Assembly (NCBI GenBank): GCA_003838065.1
Contig: QZAC01000050.1
Span: 1-19,852, forward strand
DNA from: Methanocalculus sp. MSAO_Arc2
Lineage (GTDB): Archaea > Halobacteriota > Methanomicrobia > Methanomicrobiales > Methanocorpusculaceae
Direction: 5' to 3'
Length of the DNA: 19,852 bases
Part shown: positions 1 to 6,991 of the stretch, in pieces
Position numbering within the stretch: position 1 is the first letter of the stretch
How the letters are laid out: each line of letters starts with the position of its first letter
Position numbers and translations under genes: made by a program
The notes under the pieces: generated by a model
Seen by the model: only the letters and a program-made list of their open reading frames with translations
The model's database searches: none
What the model was told of the DNA's origin: nothing

Positions 1-307
1 GCAGGAACAACCGGACCTTCCTTCCAACATTCTCCTCCCGCTTCTTCAGCTTCAGAAGATCATAATCGCCATCCTTGTAGGATGTGAAGAGAAGTAAGAG
101 AAATTCGTTTGTCAGGTTCATCACCTCTTTTTTGAACCGGACCTCGAGCGTCGTATCACCGGCAAAGCCCTTGATGGAGAACCAGTCCGGCTTCTCGAAC
201 GTGTAGAAGCCTTCGCCAAGAGCCGGGAGCGATTCTACCGTTCCAAAGTGCGAAAGAAAACGAAAGAACCCCTCTGGTACCGGTTCACTGATAAGGAACT
301 CCTTCAT
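1..307 (-). CDS. Conserved-looking hypothetical protein, C-terminus cut by window edge
   Basis: An open frame runs on the minus strand from an ATG at 307 to the window edge, giving about 102 residues without a stop, so the true C-terminus lies outside. The protein begins MKEFLISEPVPEGFFRF and is rich in Phe, Leu, Lys and Glu, with no signal peptide and no membrane segment. I do not recognise the family. The segment around residues 37-65 alternates hydrophobic and charged residues as in a beta-rich fold, and the last 25 residues are Lys/Arg rich. It starts 22 bases after the stop of the cysteine desulfurase-like gene on the same strand, so the two are probably co-transcribed. No strong Shine-Dalgarno sequence precedes the ATG. 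Codon use resembles the neighbours. No function is assigned. Confidence 0.7.
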   Translation of the reverse strand, partial: MKEFLISEPVPEGFFRFLSHFGTVESLPALGEGFYTFEKPDWFSIKGFAGDTTLEVRFKKEVMNLTNEFLLLLFTSYKDGDYDLLKLKKREENVGRKVRLFL

Positions 308-329
308 AAAGGAGCCATCAGCACATACC

Positions 330-1562
330 TTATGCCGTACTGACCGAACGATTCGCATTTTGAGCAATCTCCCGTATCGCTTCTACTGTAACCCGGCACT
401 CCTCATCGGTCGTGAAAACAGAGAGGCTGAGGCGGACACACCCCTCTCCTCCGTCAATTGCTTTATGTACAAGGGGTGCACAGTGAAGTCCGGTACGTGC
501 AATGATAGTGTATGCCCGTGCAAGGATGAATCCGACATCATCGTTTACGAGCCCATCAATATTGAAGGCGATCACCGGCAGATCCGGGTGTTTGTTATAG
601 ATCGTGATATTCGGCTCTTTGCATAGCTCCCTGATGATGAGCGATGTCTGCCGCATCACCTGCTCCTCAATAGCAGCAAGCCCCCTCTCCTCGATGAATG
701 CAATTCCTTCTGCAAGAGCTGCAAGTCCCGGATAGTTCTGTGTCCCGATCTCAAACCTCTCCGGCATCTCAGGGGGATGATCGAGTGAGAATGAACTTGT
801 ACCTGTTCCCCCGAACCTGACCGGAGCAACCCTCTCCGGATCACGGAGATAGAAGCCGCCTGTTCCGGGCACACCAAGGAGCGCCTTGTGACCGGTAAAG
901 ACAAAGGCATCAAGTGGCAAATCATTCAGGTTGATGCTGATATGGCCTGCGGTCTGTGCTCCGTCCACGATGAACCAGATCCCATGATCATGCAGGATCT
1001 TTCCAATCGAACGGATATCCTGCACTGAACCGAGCACATTGCTCCCGTGTGAGAGCACCATCAGACGGGTATCCGGCCTGATTGCCGCCTCGACCATCTC
1101 CGGCCGGATAGAGCAGTCATCATCGAAACTGATGATCTCCAGATCAAAACCGGATGATGAATATCTCTTCTTCAGTTCATAGAGCGGTCTGAGGACGGAA
1201 TTGTGCTCAAGGTCTGTGGTAAGGACGTGGCAACCGGATCCAGCATATTCCGGGTGTTGTCCGGCATAATAGTTCTGAATAAAACCTGAGATCAGGATAT
1301 TCAGGGAATCCGTTGCATGGGCAGTAAACACGATATGTTCCACCGGCTCTGCCCCAAGGAATGCGGCGATCCTCTCCCGTGCGAGAGTAATATAGTCCTC
1401 CCCCTGTGTCCCGGTCGTCCTGCCTGATCCAAAGACCGGCAGTGAGAGGGATTGTTGAATGGCCGCCATCACGCCGGGAGGCTTGGGCCAGCTGGTGGCA
1501 GCGTTATTCAGGTAGATGAGAGGTTTTCCGCTGCCCGGTGATGGGGATCGTCCTGCTTGCAT
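330..1562 (-). CDS. Cysteine desulfurase-family class V aminotransferase
   Basis: A PLP-dependent enzyme of the class V aminotransferase fold (410 residues, normal for the family), predicted cytoplasmic. Visible motifs: the N-terminal NNAATS segment (19-24), TTDLEHNS with the stacking His120, the cofactor-binding VDGAQTAGH (Asp200, Gln203), the GHKALLG segment with the Schiff-base Lys226, and a C-terminal RTGLHCAPLVHK segment with Cys361 in the active-site cysteine position of SufS-like desulfurases. Family knowledge: relatives release sulfur from cysteine or selenium from selenocysteine. The overall look (GLHCAPL...GCVRLSLSVFTTDEE) fits the SufS-related group often named 'cysteine desulfurase family protein' rather than IscS/NifS. 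No SufE, IscU or SufBC partner lies next to it, so the acceptor is unknown. The next gene downstream begins 22 bases after its stop. The start is the ATG at 1562; the first 15 residues look like a loose extension and a later start cannot be excluded. Confidence 0.88.
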   Translation of the reverse strand: MQAGRSPSPGSGKPLIYLNNAATSWPKPPGVMAAIQQSLSLPVFGSGRTTGTQGEDYITLARERIAAFLGAEPVEHIVFTAHATDSLNILISGFIQNYYAGQHPEYAGSGCHVLTTDLEHNSVLRPLYELKKRYSSSGFDLEIISFDDDCSIRPEMVEAAIRPDTRLMVLSHGSNVLGSVQDIRSIGKILHDHGIWFIVDGAQTAGHISINLNDLPLDAFVFTGHKALLGVPGTGGFYLRDPERVAPVRFGGTGTSSFSLDHPPEMPERFEIGTQNYPGLAALAEGIAFIEERGLAAIEEQVMRQTSLIIRELCKEPNITIYNKHPDLPVIAFNIDGLVNDDVGFILARAYTIIARTGLHCAPLVHKAIDGGEGCVRLSLSVFTTDEECRVTVEAIREIAQNANRSVSTA

Positions 1563-1641
1563 CTGATCGAAATGATCTGGCGGGTATGAAGAAAAAGGAA
1601 TCGATAGAGACGTGATCCCGAAAGGTTCGTGAACACAGTGG

Positions 1642-2433
1642 TCAAAGGAGATATGCCTTCAGTCTCCAGAGAAGATAGAGCGGAATCTCCAGAACCTCGC
1701 CATGCTCATCTGAATGCCTGGCAATGTTCCTCAGGCTGGCACGGACAGCAATGCGTGGGCTGTATTTCTTCCGATACTGTGCAAGGCTTCTTGAGCGAGT
1801 CTTTCTTCCTGACTCAACCTCAATTGGAATGACATCAACGCCCTCCTGGATGACATAATCAACCTCGGCAATTCCACCGGATTTCCAGAAATAAGGCCGG
1901 TGGAAATTATGTGCAACCAGTTCTGTCAGGACAAAATTTTCCGTTAAAATCCCCCGCATATCGGCGGTCAGCGAAGAGGTATCAAAAACAACATCTGGTG
2001 GGAACCTGCTCATACTGCGGAGAAGCCCGACATCCGAGAAATAGATCTTGAAGTAGGTACTGTCACCATATGTTGGAATCGGGATATAGGGGCGCTCAAT
2101 CTTTTCGACTTTATAGATAAGCCCGGCTGAGATCAGCCATTGCAGTGAATCTTCGAGATCGCGTGCACGCATCCCCTGCTTTACATGAGAGAATATAAAT
2201 TTTTGATTATCCTTTGCAAGCTGTGCGGGGATTGCATTCCAGATAAGGGTTAGTTTTGGAAATTCGGATACAGACGCATATTTCACGAAATCCTTCTCAT
2301 AATTACTGAGAATCTCGCTTTGTATCGTTTCCACAAGCCCGATATCGTGGTTTTGCATCCATGAGCTGACAACCTCGGGCATGCCTCCCGTGATCAGGTA
2401 TTCACGTTTATAATATGTGTGTTCCATACACAT
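1642..2433 (-). pseudogene. DUF4143 protein lacking its N-terminal AAA ATPase domain
   Basis: The translation matches the C-terminal half of the widespread archaeal/bacterial AAA_14-DUF4143 proteins, which normally have about 400-440 residues with a Walker-type ATPase domain first. Here the reading frame begins just before YYKREYLITGGMPEVV, a segment that follows the ATPase domain in full-length members, and continues through a winged-helix-like middle part to a nuclease-like end (EVDYVIQEG ... IPIEVESG ... YRKKY). No Walker A or B motif is present, and the minus strand between 2434 and the kinase gene at 2661 shows no recognisable ATPase remnant. In intact relatives the nuclease-like motif usually reads IEVKSG or IEVKAG; here Lys is Glu. 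The remaining frame is open to its stop. I infer a 5' deletion and call it a pseudogene; a translated fragment from ATG 2433 or 2427 is possible. Imperfect 32-base repeats overlap its new 5' end. Confidence 0.75.
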
Positions 2434-2475
2434 TTTTGCAACCAATTATGTGGGAGATGTACACATTTTTACAAC
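2411..2475. repeat. Two imperfect 32-bp tandem units with ATGTG...CACAT arms
   Basis: Units at 2411-2442 and 2444-2475 match at 23 of 32 positions and share the block TACACATTTTTRCAAC (15 of 16 identical). Each unit also holds an inverted repeat: ATGTGT (2415-2420) with ACACAT (2428-2433), and ATGTG (2448-2452) with CACAT (2462-2466). They cover the apparent 5' boundary of the truncated DUF4143 frame and could be an operator or the scar of a rearrangement. Confidence 0.55.
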
Positions 2476-2594
2476 TTAACCTATCAGGAGCTGCGGTTCA
2501 AACGATCTCAAGGAAAGATAACCACATGCTCAGCATGCCCGGATTAATGCAATACAATCCCCCCGCTGCCTCGTATACCCAAAACCCCCATCCA

Positions 2595-2632
2595 ATCGGT
2601 TATCATATCACAGATCAGTTATCATATCACAG
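2595..2632. repeat. 19-bp direct tandem duplication upstream of the kinase gene
   Basis: ATCGGTTATCATATCACAG (2595-2613) is followed immediately by ATCAGTTATCATATCACAG (2614-2632); the copies differ at one base. The duplication ends 28 bases before the preferred start codon of the shikimate kinase-like gene, so it lies in its promoter or leader. It may be a duplicated regulatory site or a recent slippage event. Confidence 0.7.
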
Positions 2633-2660
2633 AAGAGAAGAAGAACCAAGAGTATACACG

Positions 2661-3179
2661 ATGATCCACCTCCACAGAAATATCATCCTGATCGGCATGC
2701 CGGGCGCCGGCAAGAGCACCGTTGGCGTCGTCCTTGCAAAGACGCTTGGCATGCAGTTCATTGACTGCGATATCCTGATCCAGCAGCGAACCAGAAGGAT
2801 GCTGCAGGAGATCCTTGACGAGGACGGACCGGAAGTGTTTAGGCAGATTGAGGAGGAGGTGATCCTTTCACTCTCTGATCCGGCGGTTCACCATGGACAT
2901 GCAGTGATCGCAACAGGCGGCAGCGTCGTCTGGAGCAGGGCTGCGATGGAGCACCTGAAATCGATGGGAATGATCGTATACCTTGAGATCTCATATGAAG
3001 AGATGGAAAAGAGACTTGAAAACATCACGACCAGGGGGATAGTCCTCCTGCCGGGCCAGACCCTTCGGGAGATGTATGACAGCCGGGTGCCGCTCTACGA
3101 GCAGTATGCCGATCTCATTGTTCCGTGTTCAGATGATGATTTTGAGTCTGTGGTCAGGAAAATTATTGCTGTGTTATGA
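2661..3179 (+). CDS. Shikimate kinase-like P-loop kinase (bacterial AroK type)
   Basis: A small P-loop kinase (172 residues, the usual AroK size) that resembles the enzyme phosphorylating shikimate in the chorismate pathway. Seen: Walker A GMPGAGKS (12-19), the Asp-x-Asp pair at 35-37 of the shikimate-binding site, FRQIEEE with Arg61, ATGGS (84-88), a lid arginine in TTRGI (Arg125) and the C-terminal SRVPLYEQYADL with Arg142. Departures from E. coli AroK: the glycine run is GGS instead of GGGS, and the lid has RGIVLLPG rather than RPLL. Most archaea instead use a GHMP-type shikimate kinase, so this may be a replacement, a paralogue or a kinase for a related substrate. The ATG at 2661 is chosen because family homology begins immediately (NIILIGMPGAGKS); the frame is open upstream to 2415, but that extension is low-complexity and repeat-derived. 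No other aromatic-pathway gene adjoins it, and no clear Shine-Dalgarno sequence is visible. Confidence 0.8.
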   Translation: MIHLHRNIILIGMPGAGKSTVGVVLAKTLGMQFIDCDILIQQRTRRMLQEILDEDGPEVFRQIEEEVILSLSDPAVHHGHAVIATGGSVVWSRAAMEHLKSMGMIVYLEISYEEMEKRLENITTRGIVLLPGQTLREMYDSRVPLYEQYADLIVPCSDDDFESVVRKIIAVL

Positions 3180-3191
3180 ATCCTTTACATG

Positions 3192-3526
3192 ATGTGAATC
3201 AGGGCATCGCTCATTCCAATCATCCTCTTTTTGATTGCCACTGCTGTCTGTGTCTCCGACGAGGTGCAACACAAGGAAACAAACACACGTGACGATTATC
3301 ATCGACATGGTCTTGCAGAATAGAGAGCCGGGAACTATCGGGCCGCGGAAGCCGCATTTGCCGGATCAGCGGTCATGCATTTCGCTCATTCGCTGCAAAA
3401 TCCTGAATGAACATACTGACGTACTCAGGCATCTTCTCCATCATTTCATACAACCATTATTTCATTCAAGAGAGAGTTCTGGTATTTGGGAGATAACATG
3501 GCGCCCAATCTGCAGCCAGTATTGAG
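3192..3526 (+). pseudogene. Decayed small secreted protein with in-frame stops (tentative)
   Basis: This 418-base gap between the kinase and MscS genes has no intact gene but seems to hold a decayed one. From ATG 3192 the frame reads M, stop (TGA 3195), then IRASLIPIILFLIATAVC, which looks like a signal peptide ending in a Cys, then a charged stretch, a TAG at 3321, and RAGNYRAAEAAFAGSAVMHFAHS, reminiscent of one TPR helix pair (a Tyr is the commonest residue at the TAG position). The frame ends at TGA 3408 inside the short direct repeat TGAATGAA. Removing one TGAA would shift into the frame that continues to the stop ending at 3526. The pattern of two nonsense codons plus a possible 4-base duplication suggests a pseudogene. 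I cannot name the parent family, and chance openness of this stretch is possible. Confidence 0.38.
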
Positions 3527-3564
3527 ATTCATAAATAGAAAATCCACCAATCTACCAAAACATA

Positions 3565-3574
3565 CATTTATAAG
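3565..3574 (+). promoter_or_regulatory. TATA box for the mscS gene, probably leaderless
   Basis: CATTTATAAG lies with its centre about 28 bases before the ATG at 3598 and is preceded by the purine-rich CCAAAA as a possible BRE. TBP-dependent initiation about 26 bases downstream would start at or next to the ATG. No Shine-Dalgarno sequence occurs before the ATG, consistent with a leaderless message. Confidence 0.6.
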
Positions 3575-3597
3575 GATTTCGTTCACTGCCTTGTTGT

Positions 3598-4422
3598 ATG
3601 GAAGTTGAAGATATTCTTGGCAATACCTCCATTCCACTCGTCAATATTACGCTTGATACAGTAGTCATCGCAGTAATAGTTGCTGTCGTGGGTATCATTG
3701 CGGTAAAGGTGCTTGGTTTTGCCTTCAGGAAATCCCTCTCCAGATCAGATCGCTTACCAGTGCTGGTCGTGGAGTTTCTCGTACGATTCTTCTCAGTGTT
3801 GCTCTACGTCATGCTCATCCTGGTGGTTCTGGCTGTTCTTGGAGCTGATGTTTCTGCCATCGTCCTTGGGCTCTCAGCAGTGATCGGGCTGATACTTGGC
3901 TTTGGCCTCCAGAGCACCATCTCCAACCTCGCTGCCGGGGTATGGATTGCTGGCCTTCGTCCTATCGACAAAGATGAATTTGTCGAGGTTGGAGGGATCT
4001 CAGGAGCAGTTCAGTCAGTCGGAATCATGGCAACTGAGTTGTTGAAGTTTGACAACACCTTCATTACAGTCCCAAACTCCATTGTCTGGGGAAGTCCGGT
4101 GACAAACTACACCCGGATGGACACCCGCCGCGCCGAAGTCTCAGTGAGTGTTGCATATGACAGTGACCTCAACCTGGCAATCAGAACGGCAACCAATCTT
4201 ATGGAAACCCATGCATTAGTGCTCCCCACCCCGCCACCTGCAGTGGTCGTCACCGAACTGGCCGACTCATCAATCACACTCTCAATGCGGGCATGGACGA
4301 AAACTCCTGATCTCTGGACTGTCTGGTTTGATCTGAACAGGACGATCGTTTCTGCATTCAGAGAGGCAGGAATTGAGATTCCGTTCCCACAGCTGGACGT
4401 CCACCTGGATCAACCACAATAA
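3598..4422 (+). CDS. MscS-family small-conductance mechanosensitive channel
   Basis: A 274-residue membrane channel that opens under bilayer tension to release solutes during hypo-osmotic shock. Three hydrophobic helices are visible at about residues 20-45, 58-82 and 85-118. The third has the glycine/alanine pattern of the MscS pore helix, ending in GFGLQSTISNLAAGVWI. It is followed by the cytoplasmic beta domain (RPIDKDEFVEVGGISGAVQSVGI ... TFITVPNSIVWGSPVTNYT), typical of MscS, and a C-terminal alpha/beta domain. Length and domain order are those of E. coli MscS (286 residues). It stands alone: the gene before it is on the same strand but separated by 418 bases, and the gene after it is convergent. 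The ATG at 3598 fits the TATA box 28 bases upstream. The final residues (HLDQPQ) are followed by a T-rich stretch after 4422 that could terminate transcription. Confidence 0.95.
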   Translation: MEVEDILGNTSIPLVNITLDTVVIAVIVAVVGIIAVKVLGFAFRKSLSRSDRLPVLVVEFLVRFFSVLLYVMLILVVLAVLGADVSAIVLGLSAVIGLILGFGLQSTISNLAAGVWIAGLRPIDKDEFVEVGGISGAVQSVGIMATELLKFDNTFITVPNSIVWGSPVTNYTRMDTRRAEVSVSVAYDSDLNLAIRTATNLMETHALVLPTPPPAVVVTELADSSITLSMRAWTKTPDLWTVWFDLNRTIVSAFREAGIEIPFPQLDVHLDQPQ

Positions 4423-4445
4423 ACCTCTTTTATAATTTTTCTGTG

Positions 4446-4772
4446 TCAGGGTGGCCGCCCGGGTCCCCAGATCGGATCATCGCCAAACCGATCCATCCAG
4501 TCATCATCTCTGTCCGCACCCGTTACCTGGCTGAGATCGTCAGGATGGAAAGAGATTTGATACTGCATACAATACTTAATCAGTATATCATATGCAGCAT
4601 TCAGACAGACCATGTCATCATGCGTCTCCATAGAAGCATGATCAGAGACATCAGGGTGCCACATGCGGGCCAATGTATGATACCGGGTGCGTATCTGGAT
4701 GATACTGGCAGAATCGCCAATACCCAGAATATCCGCCGCCTCCCGGACAGAGTGGGGTGTTTGAGCAGACAT
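4446..4772 (-). CDS. Small J-domain (DnaJ-like) protein
   Basis: A 108-residue protein consisting essentially of a J domain, the module that stimulates Hsp70 ATPase activity. Residues 12-68 carry the J-domain pattern: ADILGI, the helix II segment IRTRYHTLARMWHP, the invariant HPD at 39-41, and the helix III segment LNAAYDILIKY. The remaining C-terminal 40 residues are acidic and end in a proline/glycine-rich tail. There is no Gly/Phe region, zinc-binding cysteine repeat or substrate-binding domain, so it is not a full DnaJ; it resembles the type III J proteins that recruit Hsp70 to a specific task. I use the ATG at 4772; a TTG at 4787 in the same frame gives five more residues but no better homology. 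It is divergent from the methyltransferase gene with only 23 bases between start codons. TTTATTTAT on its strand (4798-4806) can serve as a TATA box. Confidence 0.82.
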   Translation of the reverse strand: MSAQTPHSVREAADILGIGDSASIIQIRTRYHTLARMWHPDVSDHASMETHDDMVCLNAAYDILIKYCMQYQISFHPDDLSQVTGADRDDDWMDRFGDDPIWGPGRPP

Positions 4773-4795
4773 GATGATTTCATCCAACTACCAGA

Positions 4796-5380
4796 ATGAT
4801 AAATAAACGCATTGCAACTGTATTTGAGAACCATGCAGGAGACTATGATCGCTGGTTCGACGATCATGCCGATGTATACCATTCACAGCTGTCAATGATC
4901 CGTGCTGCAGTACCTGACCACGGCCTGATGCTTGAGATTGGTGTTGGCTCTGGGCGTTTTGCATCACCCATCGGTATACAGTGCGGCATTGATCCATCCC
5001 ATGCACTCTCAGCAATGGCAAAGAGTCGGGGGATCGAGGCTGTTATGGGTGTGGGTGAACACCTGCCGTTTCACGCGAATTCCTTTGACACGATCCTGAT
5101 GATGACGGTTATCTGTTTTCTTGATGACCCATTACCGGTCTTCAAAGAAGCATACCGTCTCCAGAAGCCCGCCGGCACCCTCGTTGTTGGCTTTATCGAA
5201 CGTGAAGGCAGAATTGCCCGCCAATACCAAACCGAGAAGGTGAAAGGGCGTTTCCTGCGATATGCCCGGTATTATTCAATCGATGATGTCGCCTCATTCT
5301 TCAGAAAAGCAGGGTATGGAGAGATATTGATAGCACAAAAAGTACAGGGGTTCTGTGTGATGACCGGAAAAAAACAATGA
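4796..5380 (+). CDS. Class I SAM-dependent methyltransferase
   Basis: A 194-residue cytoplasmic methyltransferase of the UbiE/Methyltransf_11 type. Seen: an N-terminal FENHAGDYDRWFDDH segment (10-24), common in small-molecule methyltransferases of methanogens; SAM-binding motif I LEIGVGSGRFA (46-56); an acidic end of strand 2 (GIDPS); motif II-like GEHLPFHANSFDTILM; the post-motif segment ICFLDDP; and a strand with GTLVVGFIERE. The C-terminal part (RYARYYSIDDVASFFRKAGY) is the usual closing helix of the family. The substrate cannot be told from sequence. The start at 4796 is supported because homology begins within ten residues. No Shine-Dalgarno sequence is visible. It is divergent from the J-domain gene and convergent with the condensation-domain gene, with 34 bases between stop codons, so it is probably a single-gene unit. 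Confidence 0.88.
   Translation: MINKRIATVFENHAGDYDRWFDDHADVYHSQLSMIRAAVPDHGLMLEIGVGSGRFASPIGIQCGIDPSHALSAMAKSRGIEAVMGVGEHLPFHANSFDTILMMTVICFLDDPLPVFKEAYRLQKPAGTLVVGFIEREGRIARQYQTEKVKGRFLRYARYYSIDDVASFFRKAGYGEILIAQKVQGFCVMTGKKQ
4798..4806 (-). promoter_or_regulatory. Putative TATA box for the J-domain gene
   Basis: On the minus strand the A/T-rich TTTATTTAT is centred about 30 bases upstream of the ATG at 4772. It lies over the first codons of the divergent methyltransferase gene, so use of one promoter could interfere with the other. Confidence 0.4.
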
Positions 5381-5414
5381 TGCAATTATTCCAGACAACC
5401 CATAATCCCGGCAT

Positions 5415-6749
5415 TCACGGCAGACAGTCATCCATATACTCTAAAAACCGCTCAACAGTTTCTCGTGAGTAGGGGCCTTCCTCATATGCTGTGATCAGCA
5501 CCACCTGGTTGCGGAATGTATAGGCCACCACTAAAAAACCATACGGCCAGCAGACGCAGGGGATACATGTGCAGTCAGAAAGATCGAAATTGCTGCCGTT
5601 TTTCCCGGGAACCGGCAGATAATCATTGGGATCGATAATTCCCAGGTTTGAAAAGACCGGATTTTTCAGTCCGGTTTCAGAGTAGTTTGTAATCATCTCA
5701 TCAAAAAACGATCGAACAGCCGGCAACCCTCCGGAAAGGATACCTTCGTAAAAGGAAATACATGCGGGCCCAAGACCTCCGGCCTTGCGTCTGGATGTAA
5801 CCCCGGTTACCTGATCGAGGATATCCTCAAGCTGAGCATTTTCATCTATGTTAACAGTGATTTCAAATGCAACAGAGAGATTCATGGGCAGATAGACGCC
5901 AGGATCATCGAGTTGCCTCCGCATATCGGCCGCTGTCAGAATGGACCGGGGTGCTCCGAGATCATCGGGATCATCCCGGATCCTGTAAAATGCAAGGAAG
6001 AATGCACTGATAAGGACATCATTGACTGTTGCCCCATATCGTTTCCCGCATGCTTTGATATGGCTCAGGCGCTCTTCAGAAAGTATCCGGCGGGAGACCC
6101 GGGGTCTTCCCCGGCCAGGCTGCCGGGTCGGAAAACGCCACCGGTCGACAAACGGTTCTTCAGCCTCGATGGCCTCTATGCGTTCCTCTTCAGTGTAGAG
6201 GGCAAGGATACGATCGGTTGCCCGATCATAGGCACCGGTCGGGGGAGGAATGTAGTCTGGATCCTCCATCACCTTCCTGTAGACCGAAAAAAGCTCTTTT
6301 CCAAGGACCAGGGCACCGGTTGCATCGCAGAACCCATGGTGGCAGGTCACACAGATACGATCACCATCTTCCCCACGGTAGAGTGTAACCCGCACCTGGG
6401 GGCCGGACCGGATATCAAGAGGTGCAGGGACGTCATCAGGTGGCATTCTCCCACGCTCAGCCACATGAATACACGCAAACGCACCCTCGAACGCATCAGG
6501 GGGGATCTCCTCCCAGACAGGCACATCATCTGCCTCGGCAAATCTGGACCGAAGATATGGATTTGACGCTATCAGCCTCATCGTCGCTATCTGCATGACA
6601 TCTTCATCGATCTCACCATCAAAGGTGAAGATGAGATGAAGTGTTGGATCATAGATCTGTTCAAAATAGACATTGAAGACATCAAATGCAGGTGCAGGAT
6701 ACCGGGGCGGCTGACCATTCATCGGATTAATTTCTCTTTCGGGAACCAT
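5415..6749 (-). CDS. Stand-alone condensation-domain / acyltransferase-like protein
   Basis: A 444-residue protein of the chloramphenicol-acetyltransferase-like fold shared by NRPS condensation domains, polyketide-associated Pap proteins and alcohol acyltransferases. The catalytic motif appears as HHGFCDA at 137-143 (canonical HHxxxDG, with Ala for the last Gly; His138 and Asp142 retained). Further family landmarks are GATVNDVLISAFFLAFYR, the segment RSILTAADMRRQL, and near the C-terminus FSNLGII and LSDCTCIPC. It has no adenylation, carrier-protein or thioesterase domain, and none is encoded nearby. Family knowledge: such proteins join an acyl group to an amine or alcohol; the substrate here is unknown. 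The size is normal for a stand-alone member. The start may be 6749 or the ATG at 6722 (MNGQPPRYPAP), which is closer to the conserved region. Several Cys residues lie near the end (around 400-410). It is monocistronic and convergent with the methyltransferase gene. Confidence 0.82.
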   Translation of the reverse strand: MVPEREINPMNGQPPRYPAPAFDVFNVYFEQIYDPTLHLIFTFDGEIDEDVMQIATMRLIASNPYLRSRFAEADDVPVWEEIPPDAFEGAFACIHVAERGRMPPDDVPAPLDIRSGPQVRVTLYRGEDGDRICVTCHHGFCDATGALVLGKELFSVYRKVMEDPDYIPPPTGAYDRATDRILALYTEEERIEAIEAEEPFVDRWRFPTRQPGRGRPRVSRRILSEERLSHIKACGKRYGATVNDVLISAFFLAFYRIRDDPDDLGAPRSILTAADMRRQLDDPGVYLPMNLSVAFEITVNIDENAQLEDILDQVTGVTSRRKAGGLGPACISFYEGILSGGLPAVRSFFDEMITNYSETGLKNPVFSNLGIIDPNDYLPVPGKNGSNFDLSDCTCIPCVCWPYGFLVVAYTFRNQVVLITAYEEGPYSRETVERFLEYMDDCLP

Positions 6750-6991
6750 AATGCTTTTTTGATACCCAAATCACAATCACAGAAGAAAAGGGAGCAGGCA
6801 TGGTGGATTTCGGAGAAGTGTGCTGAACTGTTATCGGATCCATCCAGAGCGGCATGGCCTCCTCCCGTATGTCATTCTTCTCTTCTTCCGGCATCATGTG
6901 CAGGAAATGAAGTATATGCAACCCTCAGCTGACTCAGGCATCATCAGAAATGGCAATCCGCAGTATGAACATCAGGGGGGTGTCCTGAGCA

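Noticed and set aside
2523..2535. Small palindrome CATGCTCAGCATG as terminator or operator
   Set aside because: A six-base stem with a one-base centre and no T-run is too weak to call.
2415..2660. N-terminal extension of the shikimate kinase-like protein from 2415
   Set aside because: The extension overlaps the repeats and the DUF4143 frame, is compositionally unlike a protein domain, and family homology begins at 2661.
3321..3323. In-frame TAG as a possible pyrrolysine codon
   Set aside because: A TGA also interrupts the same frame at 3195 and the frame ends at a repeat-associated shift. No pyl gene is visible. Gene decay explains all three defects together.
5913..6566. Long plus-strand frame of 217 residues inside the condensation-domain gene
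   Set aside because: It is antisense to a gene with clear family motifs, and its own translation is Pro/Cys/Arg rich without motifs.
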